Shown: positions 42,343-50,288 of the stretch, piece after piece
How positions within the stretch are numbered: position 1 is the stretch's first letter
Layout of the letters: every line of letters starts with the position of its first letter
Assembly (NCBI GenBank): GCA_040218575.1
Contig: JAVJRE010000002.1
Span: forward strand, 372,001-436,000
Reading direction: 5' to 3'
Length of the DNA: 64,000 nt
Source: Alphaproteobacteria bacterium
GTDB taxonomy: Bacteria; Pseudomonadota; Alphaproteobacteria; JAVJRE01
The notes under the pieces: model-generated
Database searches by the model: none
Seen by the model: the letters and a program-made list of their open reading frames with translations, nothing else
Told to the model about the DNA's origin: nothing
Program-made: the position numbers and the translations under genes

Positions 42343-43797
42343 GTGTCGGTTCCGATCGGACAAAGCCCCGTCTTCAGGCCCGGTAAATTGCTGGCGGGGC
42401 CCGTTGTATTCACCGCCCTGCTCCTGGTACCGGCGCCGGCAACCATGCCGGACGGCGCCTGGACGGTTGTGGCACTCGCCGCGTGGATGGCGCTGTGGTG
42501 GTCCACAGAAGCTCTTCCCGTACCGGCGACGGCATTGTTGCCTCTACTGGTTCTGCCGGCCACAGGAATTGGCCCGCTGGCGACAGTGGCGCCGGCCTAT
42601 TCCCATCCCCTGATATTCCTCTTCCTTGGTGGCTTTATGGTGGCGCTGGCCGTACAGCGCTGGAACCTCCATCGCCGGCTGGCCCTGGCCATCATTCTCC
42701 GGATAGGTGTCAGACCGCCGCGGCTGATAGCCGGCGTCATGCTGGTCACCGGCTTTCTGTCGATGTGGGTGTCAAATACGGCGACAGCCATGCTGATGCT
42801 GCCCATCGCCCTGTCGGTGCTTGACGAAATCGGCGACGACGATGGCGGGCTGACTCTGCCCCTGCTTCTGGCCATTGCCTATGGCGCCAGCATCGGCGGT
42901 CTGGCGACGCTGATCGGGACTCCCCCCAATGCCATCCTTGCCGCCTTCGTTGAAGAGACTTATGGCCTGGCAATCGGCTTTGCCCAATGGATGGCCGTCG
43001 CTCTGCCCATTTCCCTGGTTCTGGGGCTGCTCACCTGGCTAATCCTGACCAGACTCGTCACACAACGCTCCACGGCCGCTCACCTGGCCGCCCGCCGGGG
43101 CGGTCCCGGGCGAGACGTTCTGCGCCAGCATCTCGACCGGCTCGGCCCACCAAGGTCTGCCGAAAAGCGAGTGGCCGCCGTCTTTGTCACCATGGCTATC
43201 TTGTGGGTCTGTCGGCCACTGCTGTCCGGCTGGCCGCCGTTAGCCTGGCTGAACGACACGACCATCGCCCTGGTGGCCGGACTTGCCCTGTTCCTGATTC
43301 CGTCGGGCAATGGGCGGCCACTTCTGGTGTGGTCCGATACAGGCCGGCTGCCATGGGGAACGTTGCTTCTGTTCGGCGGCGGACTGGCTCTTGCCGATGC
43401 CATCGTCGCCAGCGGTCTCGCCACATGGATCGGCACGGCGCTGAATCAGGCCAGCGGCTGGAACCTGTGGTTGCTGGTCGGACTGATCGTGACCATCATG
43501 GTCTTCGCCACGGAACTGACCAGCAACACGGCAGCGGCCGCCACCTTACTGCCGCTGATCGGAGCGCTTGCGGTAACCGCCGGCGCAAACCCGTTGTTCA
43601 TGATGGTGCCCGCGGCACTGGCCGCCAGCGCCGCCTTCATGCTTCCCGTCGCCACACCACCCAATGCCATCGTCCATGGCAGTGGCAGGCTATCCGTCAC
43701 ACAAATGGCGGCAGTCGGGTTCACGGTCAATCTAGCGGCGATACTGGTGTTGAGCCTGATTCTGCCATGGCTGACACGATGGATCTTTGGCGCGTGA
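42343..43797 (+). CDS. SLC13/DASS family anion (dicarboxylate-like) transporter
   Basis: A 484-residue inner-membrane protein with about 12 hydrophobic segments and two inverted repeats. Both hairpin-tip signatures are present: MWVSNTATAMLMLPIA with GTPPNAILAAF, and ELTSNTAAAATLLPLIG with PVATPPNAIVHGSG. This family couples uptake of di- and tricarboxylates, or sulfate, to sodium. The start is a GTG. It is a single gene between tRNA-Pro and a DUF427 gene; the substrate is not readable. Confidence 0.93.
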   Translation: MSVPIGQSPVFRPGKLLAGPVVFTALLLVPAPATMPDGAWTVVALAAWMALWWSTEALPVPATALLPLLVLPATGIGPLATVAPAYSHPLIFLFLGGFMVALAVQRWNLHRRLALAIILRIGVRPPRLIAGVMLVTGFLSMWVSNTATAMLMLPIALSVLDEIGDDDGGLTLPLLLAIAYGASIGGLATLIGTPPNAILAAFVEETYGLAIGFAQWMAVALPISLVLGLLTWLILTRLVTQRSTAAHLAARRGGPGRDVLRQHLDRLGPPRSAEKRVAAVFVTMAILWVCRPLLSGWPPLAWLNDTTIALVAGLALFLIPSGNGRPLLVWSDTGRLPWGTLLLFGGGLALADAIVASGLATWIGTALNQASGWNLWLLVGLIVTIMVFATELTSNTAAAATLLPLIGALAVTAGANPLFMMVPAALAASAAFMLPVATPPNAIVHGSGRLSVTQMAAVGFTVNLAAILVLSLILPWLTRWIFGA

Positions 43798-43906
43798 TCC
43801 TGTCACGCGATCCACGCCGCCGAGGATCGGCCATCCTCGCCTTGCCACAGCCGGCCACCACCCTACATTATTATTCAGGTGAGACATCAACCGGGAGCCC
43901 ATCGCG

Positions 43907-44338
43907 ATGACCGTTATCGATCCGCATAAAGACGACCGAATCAGCAGTCGCAAGGCAGAGAAGAGAATCGCCACCGAACCGGCGAACAAGAAGATCCGCA
44001 TCGTATTCAACGGTCAGGTGATCGCTGAATCTGACCAGGCCCTGATCTATCATGAGACGGGCGTCGGCTCCCTCTACTATATTCCGCGATCCAAAGTGCG
44101 GGACGAGTTTCTGACGCAGACCGATCACACGACCTACTGCCCCTATAAGGGCGACGCGCACTACTGGACAATCACCGTCGGAGACAAGGTCGCGGAAAAC
44201 GCCATGTGGGCCTATCCGGAGATCTATGACGACTACAGCCCAGAAATCGACGGTTGGGTGTCGTTCTATACCAACAAGGTTAACCAGTACGTTTTCGAGA
44301 GCGAGCCCTTCGCCGAGGCCCGGCAGGCGGCGGAATAA
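43907..44338 (+). CDS. DUF427 domain protein
   Basis: A 143-residue single-domain DUF427 protein. KIRIVFNGQVIAESDQALIYHETG is the core (read in two parts), and TYCPYKGDAHYWTITVGD keeps the CPYKG cysteine. It ends SFYTNKVNQYVF. It is related to the double-domain protein at 13538-14296, whose second domain it resembles most. Function unknown to me. It converges on the small gene at 44362. Confidence 0.9.
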   Translation: MTVIDPHKDDRISSRKAEKRIATEPANKKIRIVFNGQVIAESDQALIYHETGVGSLYYIPRSKVRDEFLTQTDHTTYCPYKGDAHYWTITVGDKVAENAMWAYPEIYDDYSPEIDGWVSFYTNKVNQYVFESEPFAEARQAAE

Positions 44339-44361
44339 AATCTGCCGAGTGCGCGTGACGG

Positions 44362-44583
44362 TCAGGTCCGGCCGCCACCAGGCCGCCGGACCTTGACCAC
44401 CGGCTTCATGCGCCGACGCGGCGGGCCACTGTCCCGCTTGTCATCTGACCGGCCTTCAGCCCCCGTCGCCGACGGCGACGCGGGCTGATCGGGGTCGACA
44501 CGCCCTTCCGTCGCCTCGACAATCTGGCCCAACAGCTTGCGCATGCGCGCCTTGCGCGCCGCTTCGTCCTCGTCATCGGTCAT
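44362..44583 (-). CDS. Small hypothetical protein after the Rieske gene
   Basis: A 73-residue frame whose ATG overlaps the end of the Rieske oxygenase gene by 11 bp. It begins with an acidic patch (MTDDEDEAARKARMRKLLGQ), forms a probable helix, then has a Pro/Ser/Asp-rich part and a basic end (RRRMKPVVKVRRPGGGR). There is no family I recognise. The tight overlap is the main reason to believe it. Confidence 0.55.
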   Translation of the reverse strand: MTDDEDEAARKARMRKLLGQIVEATEGRVDPDQPASPSATGAEGRSDDKRDSGPPRRRMKPVVKVRRPGGGRT

Positions 44584-45733
44584 GTGAAACCTCCGCCATG
44601 GCCTGCATATACAGGCTGTGAAAGTGGTGCACCGCATGTTCGCTGATGTCGGTCCGGTCGGGATTGACGATGAATCGTCCCTGGCTGTAGCCCCGCGACC
44701 GCAGACCACGCTGAACGTTCTCACACAGGCGATTGTCTTCCGGCTGCAGAACTTCGTTTGCGTAACGGATGCGGTCCTTGGCCGTTTGGTCCAGGGGCCC
44801 GTCCGGGAAATAGTAGTCAACCACCTCCACTGTGCGCTCCGGGCCCAAGGGCCGCAGGTAGAACATGGCCAGGTTCGGTGGCCCTGGTACGACGCCGAAG
44901 GTTGTGGTCGGCCATAACCACCAGAAAATTGCGCGCGTGCCATGGCGCGCGGGGTCAAAGGCATAAGCGGAGTTGTCCGGTCGACCGGCGTCGCTTTCAT
45001 GCATGGAGTGAATTGCATAGGTGGTCGGCTTGTAGGTCGCCAGATCGACCAGGCGGGCAAAGTCCGGATGGGCCGGGGCGCAGTGATAGCATTCCAGAAA
45101 GTTGTCGATCACCACTTTCCAGTTTGCCTCGATTTCCCACTCCATAGTGGCCGCCTTGACCAGGCTCGCGCTGTCGCCGGCGAGCTTCTGCATCTGCCCC
45201 ACCAGATCACCCGCCTGCTCCGCAAGCGGCCGGGCTGCCGGATCTAGATTGACGAACACCAGGCCGTGCAACTCTTCCAATTGCACCGGCACAAGGGAAA
45301 AGTCGTCGGGACGAAAGTCCCGTACACCGTCCGTCGCGCGCGCGGAGCGCAAACTGCCATCCGGGCGATAAGACCAGGCATGGTAGGGGCAGGTAATGAC
45401 TGGCGCGCGGCCACTGCCATTCAGCAGCCGGTGCGCGCGATGCCGGCAAACATTGTAGAAGGCGCGCAGGGGGCCAGCCTTGTCGCGAATAACGAACACG
45501 TCCTGGTCAAGGATTGACGCCGTGACATAAGACCCGGCATCCGCCACATCATTGACATGACATACGTATTGCCAGGAGGCGAAAAACACAGGGCCGCGCT
45601 CTGCCCGCCATGCCGCCTCATCAGTGTATAGCCGTGCCGGCAGTGTCCATCCGCTATCCGGAGACTGGCCGATGGCATGCTCGCCCGGCCGCAGGACCGC
45701 CGGCCCAATCCTTCTCGTCTCCGCACCCGACAC
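44573..45733 (-). CDS. Rieske-type oxygenase, quaternary-ammonium group (GbcA/CntA-like)
   Basis: A 386-residue alpha subunit of a ring-hydroxylating-type oxygenase. The Rieske cluster ligands are C96, H98, C115 and H118 (CRHRAH and CPYHAW). The mononuclear iron site is H217 and H222 in NFLECYHCAPAHPDF, with Glu214 where aromatic-ring dioxygenases have the bridging Asp; a Glu there is known in carnitine oxygenase CntA and its betaine-acting relatives. The end (RGLRSRGYSQGRF, then EHAVHHFH) also resembles GbcA. A substrate such as glycine betaine, stachydrine or carnitine is inferred. GTG start. No reductase gene is next to it. Confidence 0.88.
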   Translation of the reverse strand: MSGAETRRIGPAVLRPGEHAIGQSPDSGWTLPARLYTDEAAWRAERGPVFFASWQYVCHVNDVADAGSYVTASILDQDVFVIRDKAGPLRAFYNVCRHRAHRLLNGSGRAPVITCPYHAWSYRPDGSLRSARATDGVRDFRPDDFSLVPVQLEELHGLVFVNLDPAARPLAEQAGDLVGQMQKLAGDSASLVKAATMEWEIEANWKVVIDNFLECYHCAPAHPDFARLVDLATYKPTTYAIHSMHESDAGRPDNSAYAFDPARHGTRAIFWWLWPTTTFGVVPGPPNLAMFYLRPLGPERTVEVVDYYFPDGPLDQTAKDRIRYANEVLQPEDNRLCENVQRGLRSRGYSQGRFIVNPDRTDISEHAVHHFHSLYMQAMAEVSHDR

Positions 45734-45736
45734 CCG

Positions 45737-46132
45737 CTAATCCGCCAGGAGTTGCTCGAAGTCCCGGCACAGGCCGCTCACCTTCCGACGCAGGTCCGGT
45801 GACCGCGCCGCATCGGCTTCCGCCCTCCAGCCAAGCTTCTCCAGCTTTTCCGGCAAGGTGGCGCGGATTTCAGCGGTGGACAGTTTGACGGCCTCGGCCA
45901 TGTCGGTATTGGTCCACTGCATGATCTTCTCCGGCCCGTCTTTCCAGACTTCGTGCCAGTGCGGGCCGGCAACCGTGCAATCGAACCGCATGACCAGTTT
46001 CCAGTGGTTTTCCGGACCCCGTGCATGCACCTTGAAGGTGGGGCCTGCGAACCGGTCCTCGCCGCCGCGATACTGTAACTCGAACATCAAGGGGCCAGCC
46101 TCGTGAAATACCGGTTCTGTTTCATGTGCCAT
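45737..46132 (-). CDS. Small conserved-looking protein upstream of the Rieske gene
   Basis: About 131 residues from the ATG at 46132 (GGGAGG upstream). Notable text is FELQYRGGEDRFAGPTFKVHARG, in two parts, then KLVMRFDCTVAGPHWHEVW, rich in aromatic residues and His. The C-terminal half is a helix-like ATLPEKLEKLGWRAEAD. No motif I can assign to a function. It ends 3 bp before the Rieske start, so the two are almost surely co-transcribed. Confidence 0.68.
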   Translation of the reverse strand: MAHETEPVFHEAGPLMFELQYRGGEDRFAGPTFKVHARGPENHWKLVMRFDCTVAGPHWHEVWKDGPEKIMQWTNTDMAEAVKLSTAEIRATLPEKLEKLGWRAEADAARSPDLRRKVSGLCRDFEQLLAD

Positions 46133-46335
46133 GGCGGATGCCTCCCAAGCGTGTTCCCGACTGCGTTCACCACAGGATAGTCGCCACGGCGGGCCGCGAC
46201 AATTGCGAACCGATAGCAACAGGCCAGCGTAGTCTGGCTCAGCCGGGCATCCTGCACGGGCGACCTTCACAGGCGGCGGATAGGCGGACGATGGGCGGGA
46301 GGTCAGCGCGTGACCCGTCCGCAGGAGTATTGTAT

Positions 46336-46401
46336 ATGAGAATGATTCGCACTATCTACGCCGACCATCGCCACAGACCGCCAAACGCCGGGATGCCGTG
46401 A
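46336..46401 (+). CDS. Putative 21-residue leader peptide of the iron permease gene
   Basis: A short frame of 21 codons with GGAG 8 nt before its ATG. The peptide starts MRMIRTIYADHRHR and ends PNAGMP. Its TGA shares three bases with the GTG start of the permease (GTGA), so ribosomes finishing it would stand on the permease start, which has no ribosome site of its own. Its first codons overlap a Fur-like operator, so part of the sequence is explained by the operator. It may be a real coupling or attenuation leader, or a chance frame. Confidence 0.4.
   Translation: MRMIRTIYADHRHRPPNAGMP
46338..46356 (+). promoter_or_regulatory. Fur-like box upstream of the iron permease
   Basis: GAGAATGATTCGCACTATC matches the 19-bp Fur consensus (GATAATGATTATCATTATC) at 15 of 19 positions by my count. 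It lies 42 bp before the permease GTG. A second, better box precedes the binding-protein gene. Iron repression is the natural reading; alphaproteobacteria may use Fur/Mur or Irr instead. Confidence 0.62.
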
Positions 46402-48125
46402 CTGTTCTGACCGCCGACCCAGGCCACGCCGCGCCGGCCGCTCGCCACCGGGCCAGCCGCGCGTATTGGCGGTTGATCGCCCTGGCACTGGCCAGTGGCT
46501 TGTCGCTGCCGCTATTGGTGATTGCGGCCGGGCTGCTGCAGCCGTTCGGCGATACCTGGGCCCATCTTGCAGCCACTGTTCTGCCCGACTATGTGCGCAA
46601 CACGCTGTTGCTGGTCGTCGGCGTCGGTTTCAGCACCCTGCTGATCGGCACCGGCACCGCGTGGCTGGTAACGATGTACCGCTTTCCTCTGCACAGGATA
46701 GCGGAGTGGGCCCTTCTGCTGCCCCTCGCCGTACCCGCCTATCTCATAGCCTATACCTACGCCGACTTTCTGGATTTCGCCGGCCCGGTGCAAACGCTGC
46801 TGCGGGATATTTCGCCGGCCGTCGCCGGATATTTTCCACCGATCCGGTCTTTGGGTGGCGCCATTTTTCTGATGTCTGTGGTGTTTTATCCCTATGTCTA
46901 TCTGCTGGCCCGGGCCAGCTTTCTTGAACAGTCCGTATGCGTCCTGGAGGTCGGCCGCACACTGGGCTGCGGCCCCTGGGGCAATTTCTTTCAGGTGGCG
47001 GTTCCGCTGGCGCGCCCGGCACTGGCCGGCGGCGTTGCCCTGGCGGTAATGGAAGCAGTGGCAGATTTCGGCACGGTGCAGCACCTCGGTGTGCAGACCT
47101 TTACCACCGGGATCTTCCGCACCTGGTTCAGCTTCGGCGACCGGGTGGCGGCCGCGCAACTATCTGCCACCCTGATGGCCGTCATTGCCATGTTAATGCT
47201 GATTGAATTCAGCCTGCGGGGACGCGCCCGCTACGCCCACACCTCCGGACGCTATCAGCCGCTGCCACGGCCGCGTCTGACCGCATTGCGGGGCGGCCTG
47301 GCGACGGCCGCGTGCGTGTTGCCGGTGAGCCTCGGTTTCGTTCTGCCGATTGCCGTGCTGCTGTGGCTGGCGGTTGCCAATCGCTTTGCTGACGCTGGCG
47401 GAAGCTTTGCCAGCCTCGCCTGGAACACGACGATTCTGGCGGGAATTGGCGCTGTTCTGGTGGTCGCTGCATCGGCCTTGCTGACCTATGCGGTCCGCCA
47501 GGCGCCAGGATGGGTAACCCGCGGCGGTGCCAGAATCGCCACCCTTGGCTATGCCGCACCGGGTACAGTGGTCGCGGTCGGCGTACTCATACCCTTCGCC
47601 TGGCTGGACAACCAGCTGGACAGCATCATGCAGCAGACCTTCGGTGTGGGGACCGGCCTGGTCCTGACCGGCACGATCGCCGCCGTCCTGTTCGCCTATC
47701 TCGTGCGATTTGCCGCGCTGGGAGTCAAGACCGTCGAGTCCGGCCTCAGCCGCATTCGGCCCAACATGGACGACGCGGCAAGAAATCTGGGACTGGGCGC
47801 TCTGCCGACATTTGTCCGCGTACATGCCCCCCTGATGCGCGGCACACTGCTGACGGCAGGGCTTCTCGTGTTCGTCGAAATCCTGAAGGAGCTGCCGGCG
47901 ACACTGATCATCCGGCCGTTCAATTTCGATACATTAGCTATCCGCGTATTTCAGCTGGCCTCCGACGAGAGGCTGGCCGAGGCGGCAACCACAGCGCTGG
48001 CTATCGTCGGTGTCGGCATCCTGCCGGTAATCATCCTGAGCCGAAGAATCGGCCACGGCCGACCCGGCACGGGCGAGCCGGGGGCCACCGCACAATCTGC
48101 CGGCAGCGGCCCCCGGGTTTACTAG
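46398..48125 (+). CDS. Ferric-iron ABC transporter permease (FbpB-like, fused double permease)
   Basis: A 575-residue inner-membrane protein made of two homologous permease halves, each with about 6 membrane segments. The ATPase-docking EAA-type loops are ARTLGCGPW-like (EVGRTLGCGPWGNFFQVAV) in the first half and DDAARNLGLGALPTFVRVH in the second. The late KELPATLIIRPFNFDTLA is typical of FbpB/CysW-like iron permeases. GTG start with a Fur-like box upstream. It converges on the binding-protein gene, leaving 9 bp. No ABC ATPase gene is nearby. Confidence 0.92.
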   Translation: MTVLTADPGHAAPAARHRASRAYWRLIALALASGLSLPLLVIAAGLLQPFGDTWAHLAATVLPDYVRNTLLLVVGVGFSTLLIGTGTAWLVTMYRFPLHRIAEWALLLPLAVPAYLIAYTYADFLDFAGPVQTLLRDISPAVAGYFPPIRSLGGAIFLMSVVFYPYVYLLARASFLEQSVCVLEVGRTLGCGPWGNFFQVAVPLARPALAGGVALAVMEAVADFGTVQHLGVQTFTTGIFRTWFSFGDRVAAAQLSATLMAVIAMLMLIEFSLRGRARYAHTSGRYQPLPRPRLTALRGGLATAACVLPVSLGFVLPIAVLLWLAVANRFADAGGSFASLAWNTTILAGIGAVLVVAASALLTYAVRQAPGWVTRGGARIATLGYAAPGTVVAVGVLIPFAWLDNQLDSIMQQTFGVGTGLVLTGTIAAVLFAYLVRFAALGVKTVESGLSRIRPNMDDAARNLGLGALPTFVRVHAPLMRGTLLTAGLLVFVEILKELPATLIIRPFNFDTLAIRVFQLASDERLAEAATTALAIVGVGILPVIILSRRIGHGRPGTGEPGATAQSAGSGPRVY

Positions 48126-48134
48126 GCCCGCCGC

Positions 48135-49166
48135 CTATTTCCAGCCGGCGCGGTCATAGACCATCTGAGCCAATGGCTGATTCTCACCATAAACGGCCAC
48201 ATTGACCGGAGCGGCCCGGAACTGGCCAAGGCTGGCCAACGCCGCATCCGGCGCGACCCCGTCCACCACGGGGTACTCGTTGTTGACCCCGGCGAAGTAG
48301 GCTTGTGCTCCGGGCGATGTCAGAAACTCCAGAAAGCGGACAGCCGCTGCCGGATGCGGTGCATGAGCCGCCACGCCGGCGCCGGAAATGTTGACGTGAG
48401 TGCCCAGACCCTCCTGATCGGGAAAGACGACACCGATACGCGCCGCCATAGCCTGATCGGTCGGGTCATCTGACGTCAGGAGCCGTATGTAGTAGTAGGT
48501 GTTGGCAACGGCGACGCCACACTCGCCGGCGGCAACCGCCTTGAGCTGTGCGGTGTCATTGCCGGCCGGCTGGCGAGCAAAGTTGGCTACGACTCCCTCG
48601 GCCCACGCCTGGGCGCCGGCCTCCCCCAAGGTTTCAATCATGGAGCCCATGAGGGAAAGGTTGTAGATGTTCGAGCTGGTGCGGATGCACACCTGCCCAC
48701 GCAGCGCCGGATCAGCCAGGTCCGCATAGGACTGCACCAGGCCAGGGTCGATACGCTCCTTGTTGTAGTAGATGACTCGCGCGCGCTGGGCAAAACCGAA
48801 CCAGTAACCATCCTCGTGGCGCAAATATCCGGGGATGGCAGCCTCCAGAATCGGTGACGACACTGGCTGCAGCAGACCAGCCTGCTGCGCCCGCCACAAA
48901 TTGCCGGCATCAACCGTGATGAAAACATCGGCTGGACTGTTCCGGCCTTCGGCCAGCATGCGCTGGATCAGTTCATCGGACTCCGCTTCGATCCGGCGCA
49001 CCTCTATTCCGGTCTCTGCCGTGAAGGCGTCATACAACGTCGCATCCGTTGCGTAATGGCGCGCTGAATAGACATTCAGCACGGAGTCCTGCGCCTGGGT
49101 CATGGCGGGCGGAGCCAGCAGCACAGCCGCAAGCCCGAAGACAGCCGTGACGAGAGTGCGAAACAT
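48135..49166 (-). CDS. Ferric-iron ABC transporter binding protein (FbpA-like)
   Basis: A 343-residue periplasmic protein. A signal peptide (residues 1-26, ending MTQAQ) is followed by LNVYSARHYATDATLYDAF, the usual FbpA/FutA start. The iron-binding tyrosine pair lies in VANTYYYIRLL. The start at 49166 follows GGAAGGGA; an ATG at 49229 adds an unlikely leader. A good Fur box lies 69 bp upstream. It should deliver Fe3+ to the permease encoded opposite. Confidence 0.94.
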   Translation of the reverse strand: MFRTLVTAVFGLAAVLLAPPAMTQAQDSVLNVYSARHYATDATLYDAFTAETGIEVRRIEAESDELIQRMLAEGRNSPADVFITVDAGNLWRAQQAGLLQPVSSPILEAAIPGYLRHEDGYWFGFAQRARVIYYNKERIDPGLVQSYADLADPALRGQVCIRTSSNIYNLSLMGSMIETLGEAGAQAWAEGVVANFARQPAGNDTAQLKAVAAGECGVAVANTYYYIRLLTSDDPTDQAMAARIGVVFPDQEGLGTHVNISGAGVAAHAPHPAAAVRFLEFLTSPGAQAYFAGVNNEYPVVDGVAPDAALASLGQFRAAPVNVAVYGENQPLAQMVYDRAGWK

Positions 49167-49234
49167 AGAGCGTCCCTTCCTGTATAGCTGCCGCCGACCA
49201 TGGACCAGCCGGCGTTTCCACTGGTTCACTAATT

Positions 49235-49253
49235 GCGAATGATTATCATTATT
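49235..49253 (-). promoter_or_regulatory. Fur box upstream of the iron-binding protein
   Basis: GCGAATGATTATCATTATT matches the palindromic Fur consensus at 16 of 19 positions by my count. It sits in an AT-rich stretch 69-87 bp before the start codon. It would repress the gene when iron is plentiful. Confidence 0.78.
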
Positions 49254-49379
49254 ATTTGAGTGTCTAGCAAAAAAATTGCGTCATTTCGCCGCATATACCT
49301 GTTTTGAGCCGATTTACGATGCTTCCAGAAAGGTCTGGACCAATCAATTGAGAGTCAAACGCAATACTATAGGCTGTAA

Positions 49380-49997
49380 TCAGCGCAGCCGCGCCGATTC
49401 GACCAGACGCTGCGGTACCTGGACCACATAAAACTCCGCCGCCGGAGTCGGGTCGGACAAAGTCACCCGCATGGTCACCAGATCGCCAGGCTCTACCCTG
49501 CCTTCACTGAACCGGACCACATCACTGGGCTCGCGCACGTCGACACTCTGGGCGAAGCGGTCAGACTTGAAGGGACGGACAGACTGCACCGCCTGATCCC
49601 ATGAGAGACCATCCAGATAGTCACTCGGCAGCCACAAGACTTCCTGCAGTTCCAGCTCATAGGAAGTCCAGGCAAAATCCGTCCGGTTTATGGCCACCTT
49701 AATCAGGTGAAACCCGGGCAGGCGATGTGTGCCGACCCCATGGGGAAACACGTCAGACAGGCCCCGAACAATCAGAACCGCCGGCTCTGCACCGGTAATG
49801 TCCTCCACAACTACGTAAGGGTCGATGCTGCTGCCGGCGCCAGACACCGAGATCAAATTGAACCCGCCCAGCTCGTCCGAGAATGTCAGACCGCCCCACT
49901 CTATGGGCTCCGCATAAGCTGGTCTCGGTGAATGGCTGCCAACAATCAGCCATCCGCACAAAACCAGGCCAGACAGGATTCTCCGAGGGCAGACCAT
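49380..49997 (-). CDS. Secreted hypothetical protein
   Basis: A 205-residue protein with AGGAG before the ATG at 49997. A signal peptide (basic start, LSGLVLCGWLIVG, cleavage near AYA) is followed by a predicted beta-rich domain: EPIEWGGLTFSDELGGF, VVVEDITGAEPAVLIVRG and GFHLIKVAINRTDFAWTSYELELQE in parts. There are no catalytic motifs I know. It is isolated between the iron system and the chemoreceptor, and periplasmic or exported by its leader. Confidence 0.72.
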   Translation of the reverse strand: MVCPRRILSGLVLCGWLIVGSHSPRPAYAEPIEWGGLTFSDELGGFNLISVSGAGSSIDPYVVVEDITGAEPAVLIVRGLSDVFPHGVGTHRLPGFHLIKVAINRTDFAWTSYELELQEVLWLPSDYLDGLSWDQAVQSVRPFKSDRFAQSVDVREPSDVVRFSEGRVEPGDLVTMRVTLSDPTPAAEFYVVQVPQRLVESARLR

Positions 49998-50042
49998 TGT
50001 GATCACTCCTGGTGTCGTTCCGCCCGTCGCATAGTGCCGGGT

Positions 50043-50085
50043 GCCGGCTGGATGCCGGCTGGCGCCGGCCGGGCGTCGGCTGGCG
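50043..50085. repeat. Imperfect 10-11-bp tandem repeats
   Basis: Four degenerate copies of GCCGGCTGGAT lie in the 291-bp region between the secreted protein and the chemoreceptor gene. The rest of this region shows no gene; it ends in the GGGAA-type ribosome site of the chemoreceptor. Confidence 0.6.
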
Positions 50086-50288
50086 ATAGCCATTATCCGC
50101 AGGCCGGCCGGCCATTGTGAAGTACGTTCGAACTAACGGCTTCGTGTGCACAGGCTGGCACGGCCACCCCGTCTCGATCACCAATTAAGTGCTGCTTTAC
50201 TATCTTCAACTACAACCTTTCCGTGTATTTCATCAATAACTGGCCATCCACGGATGCAGCCAGCCCAACAGACAAAGGGAACCGGGCA

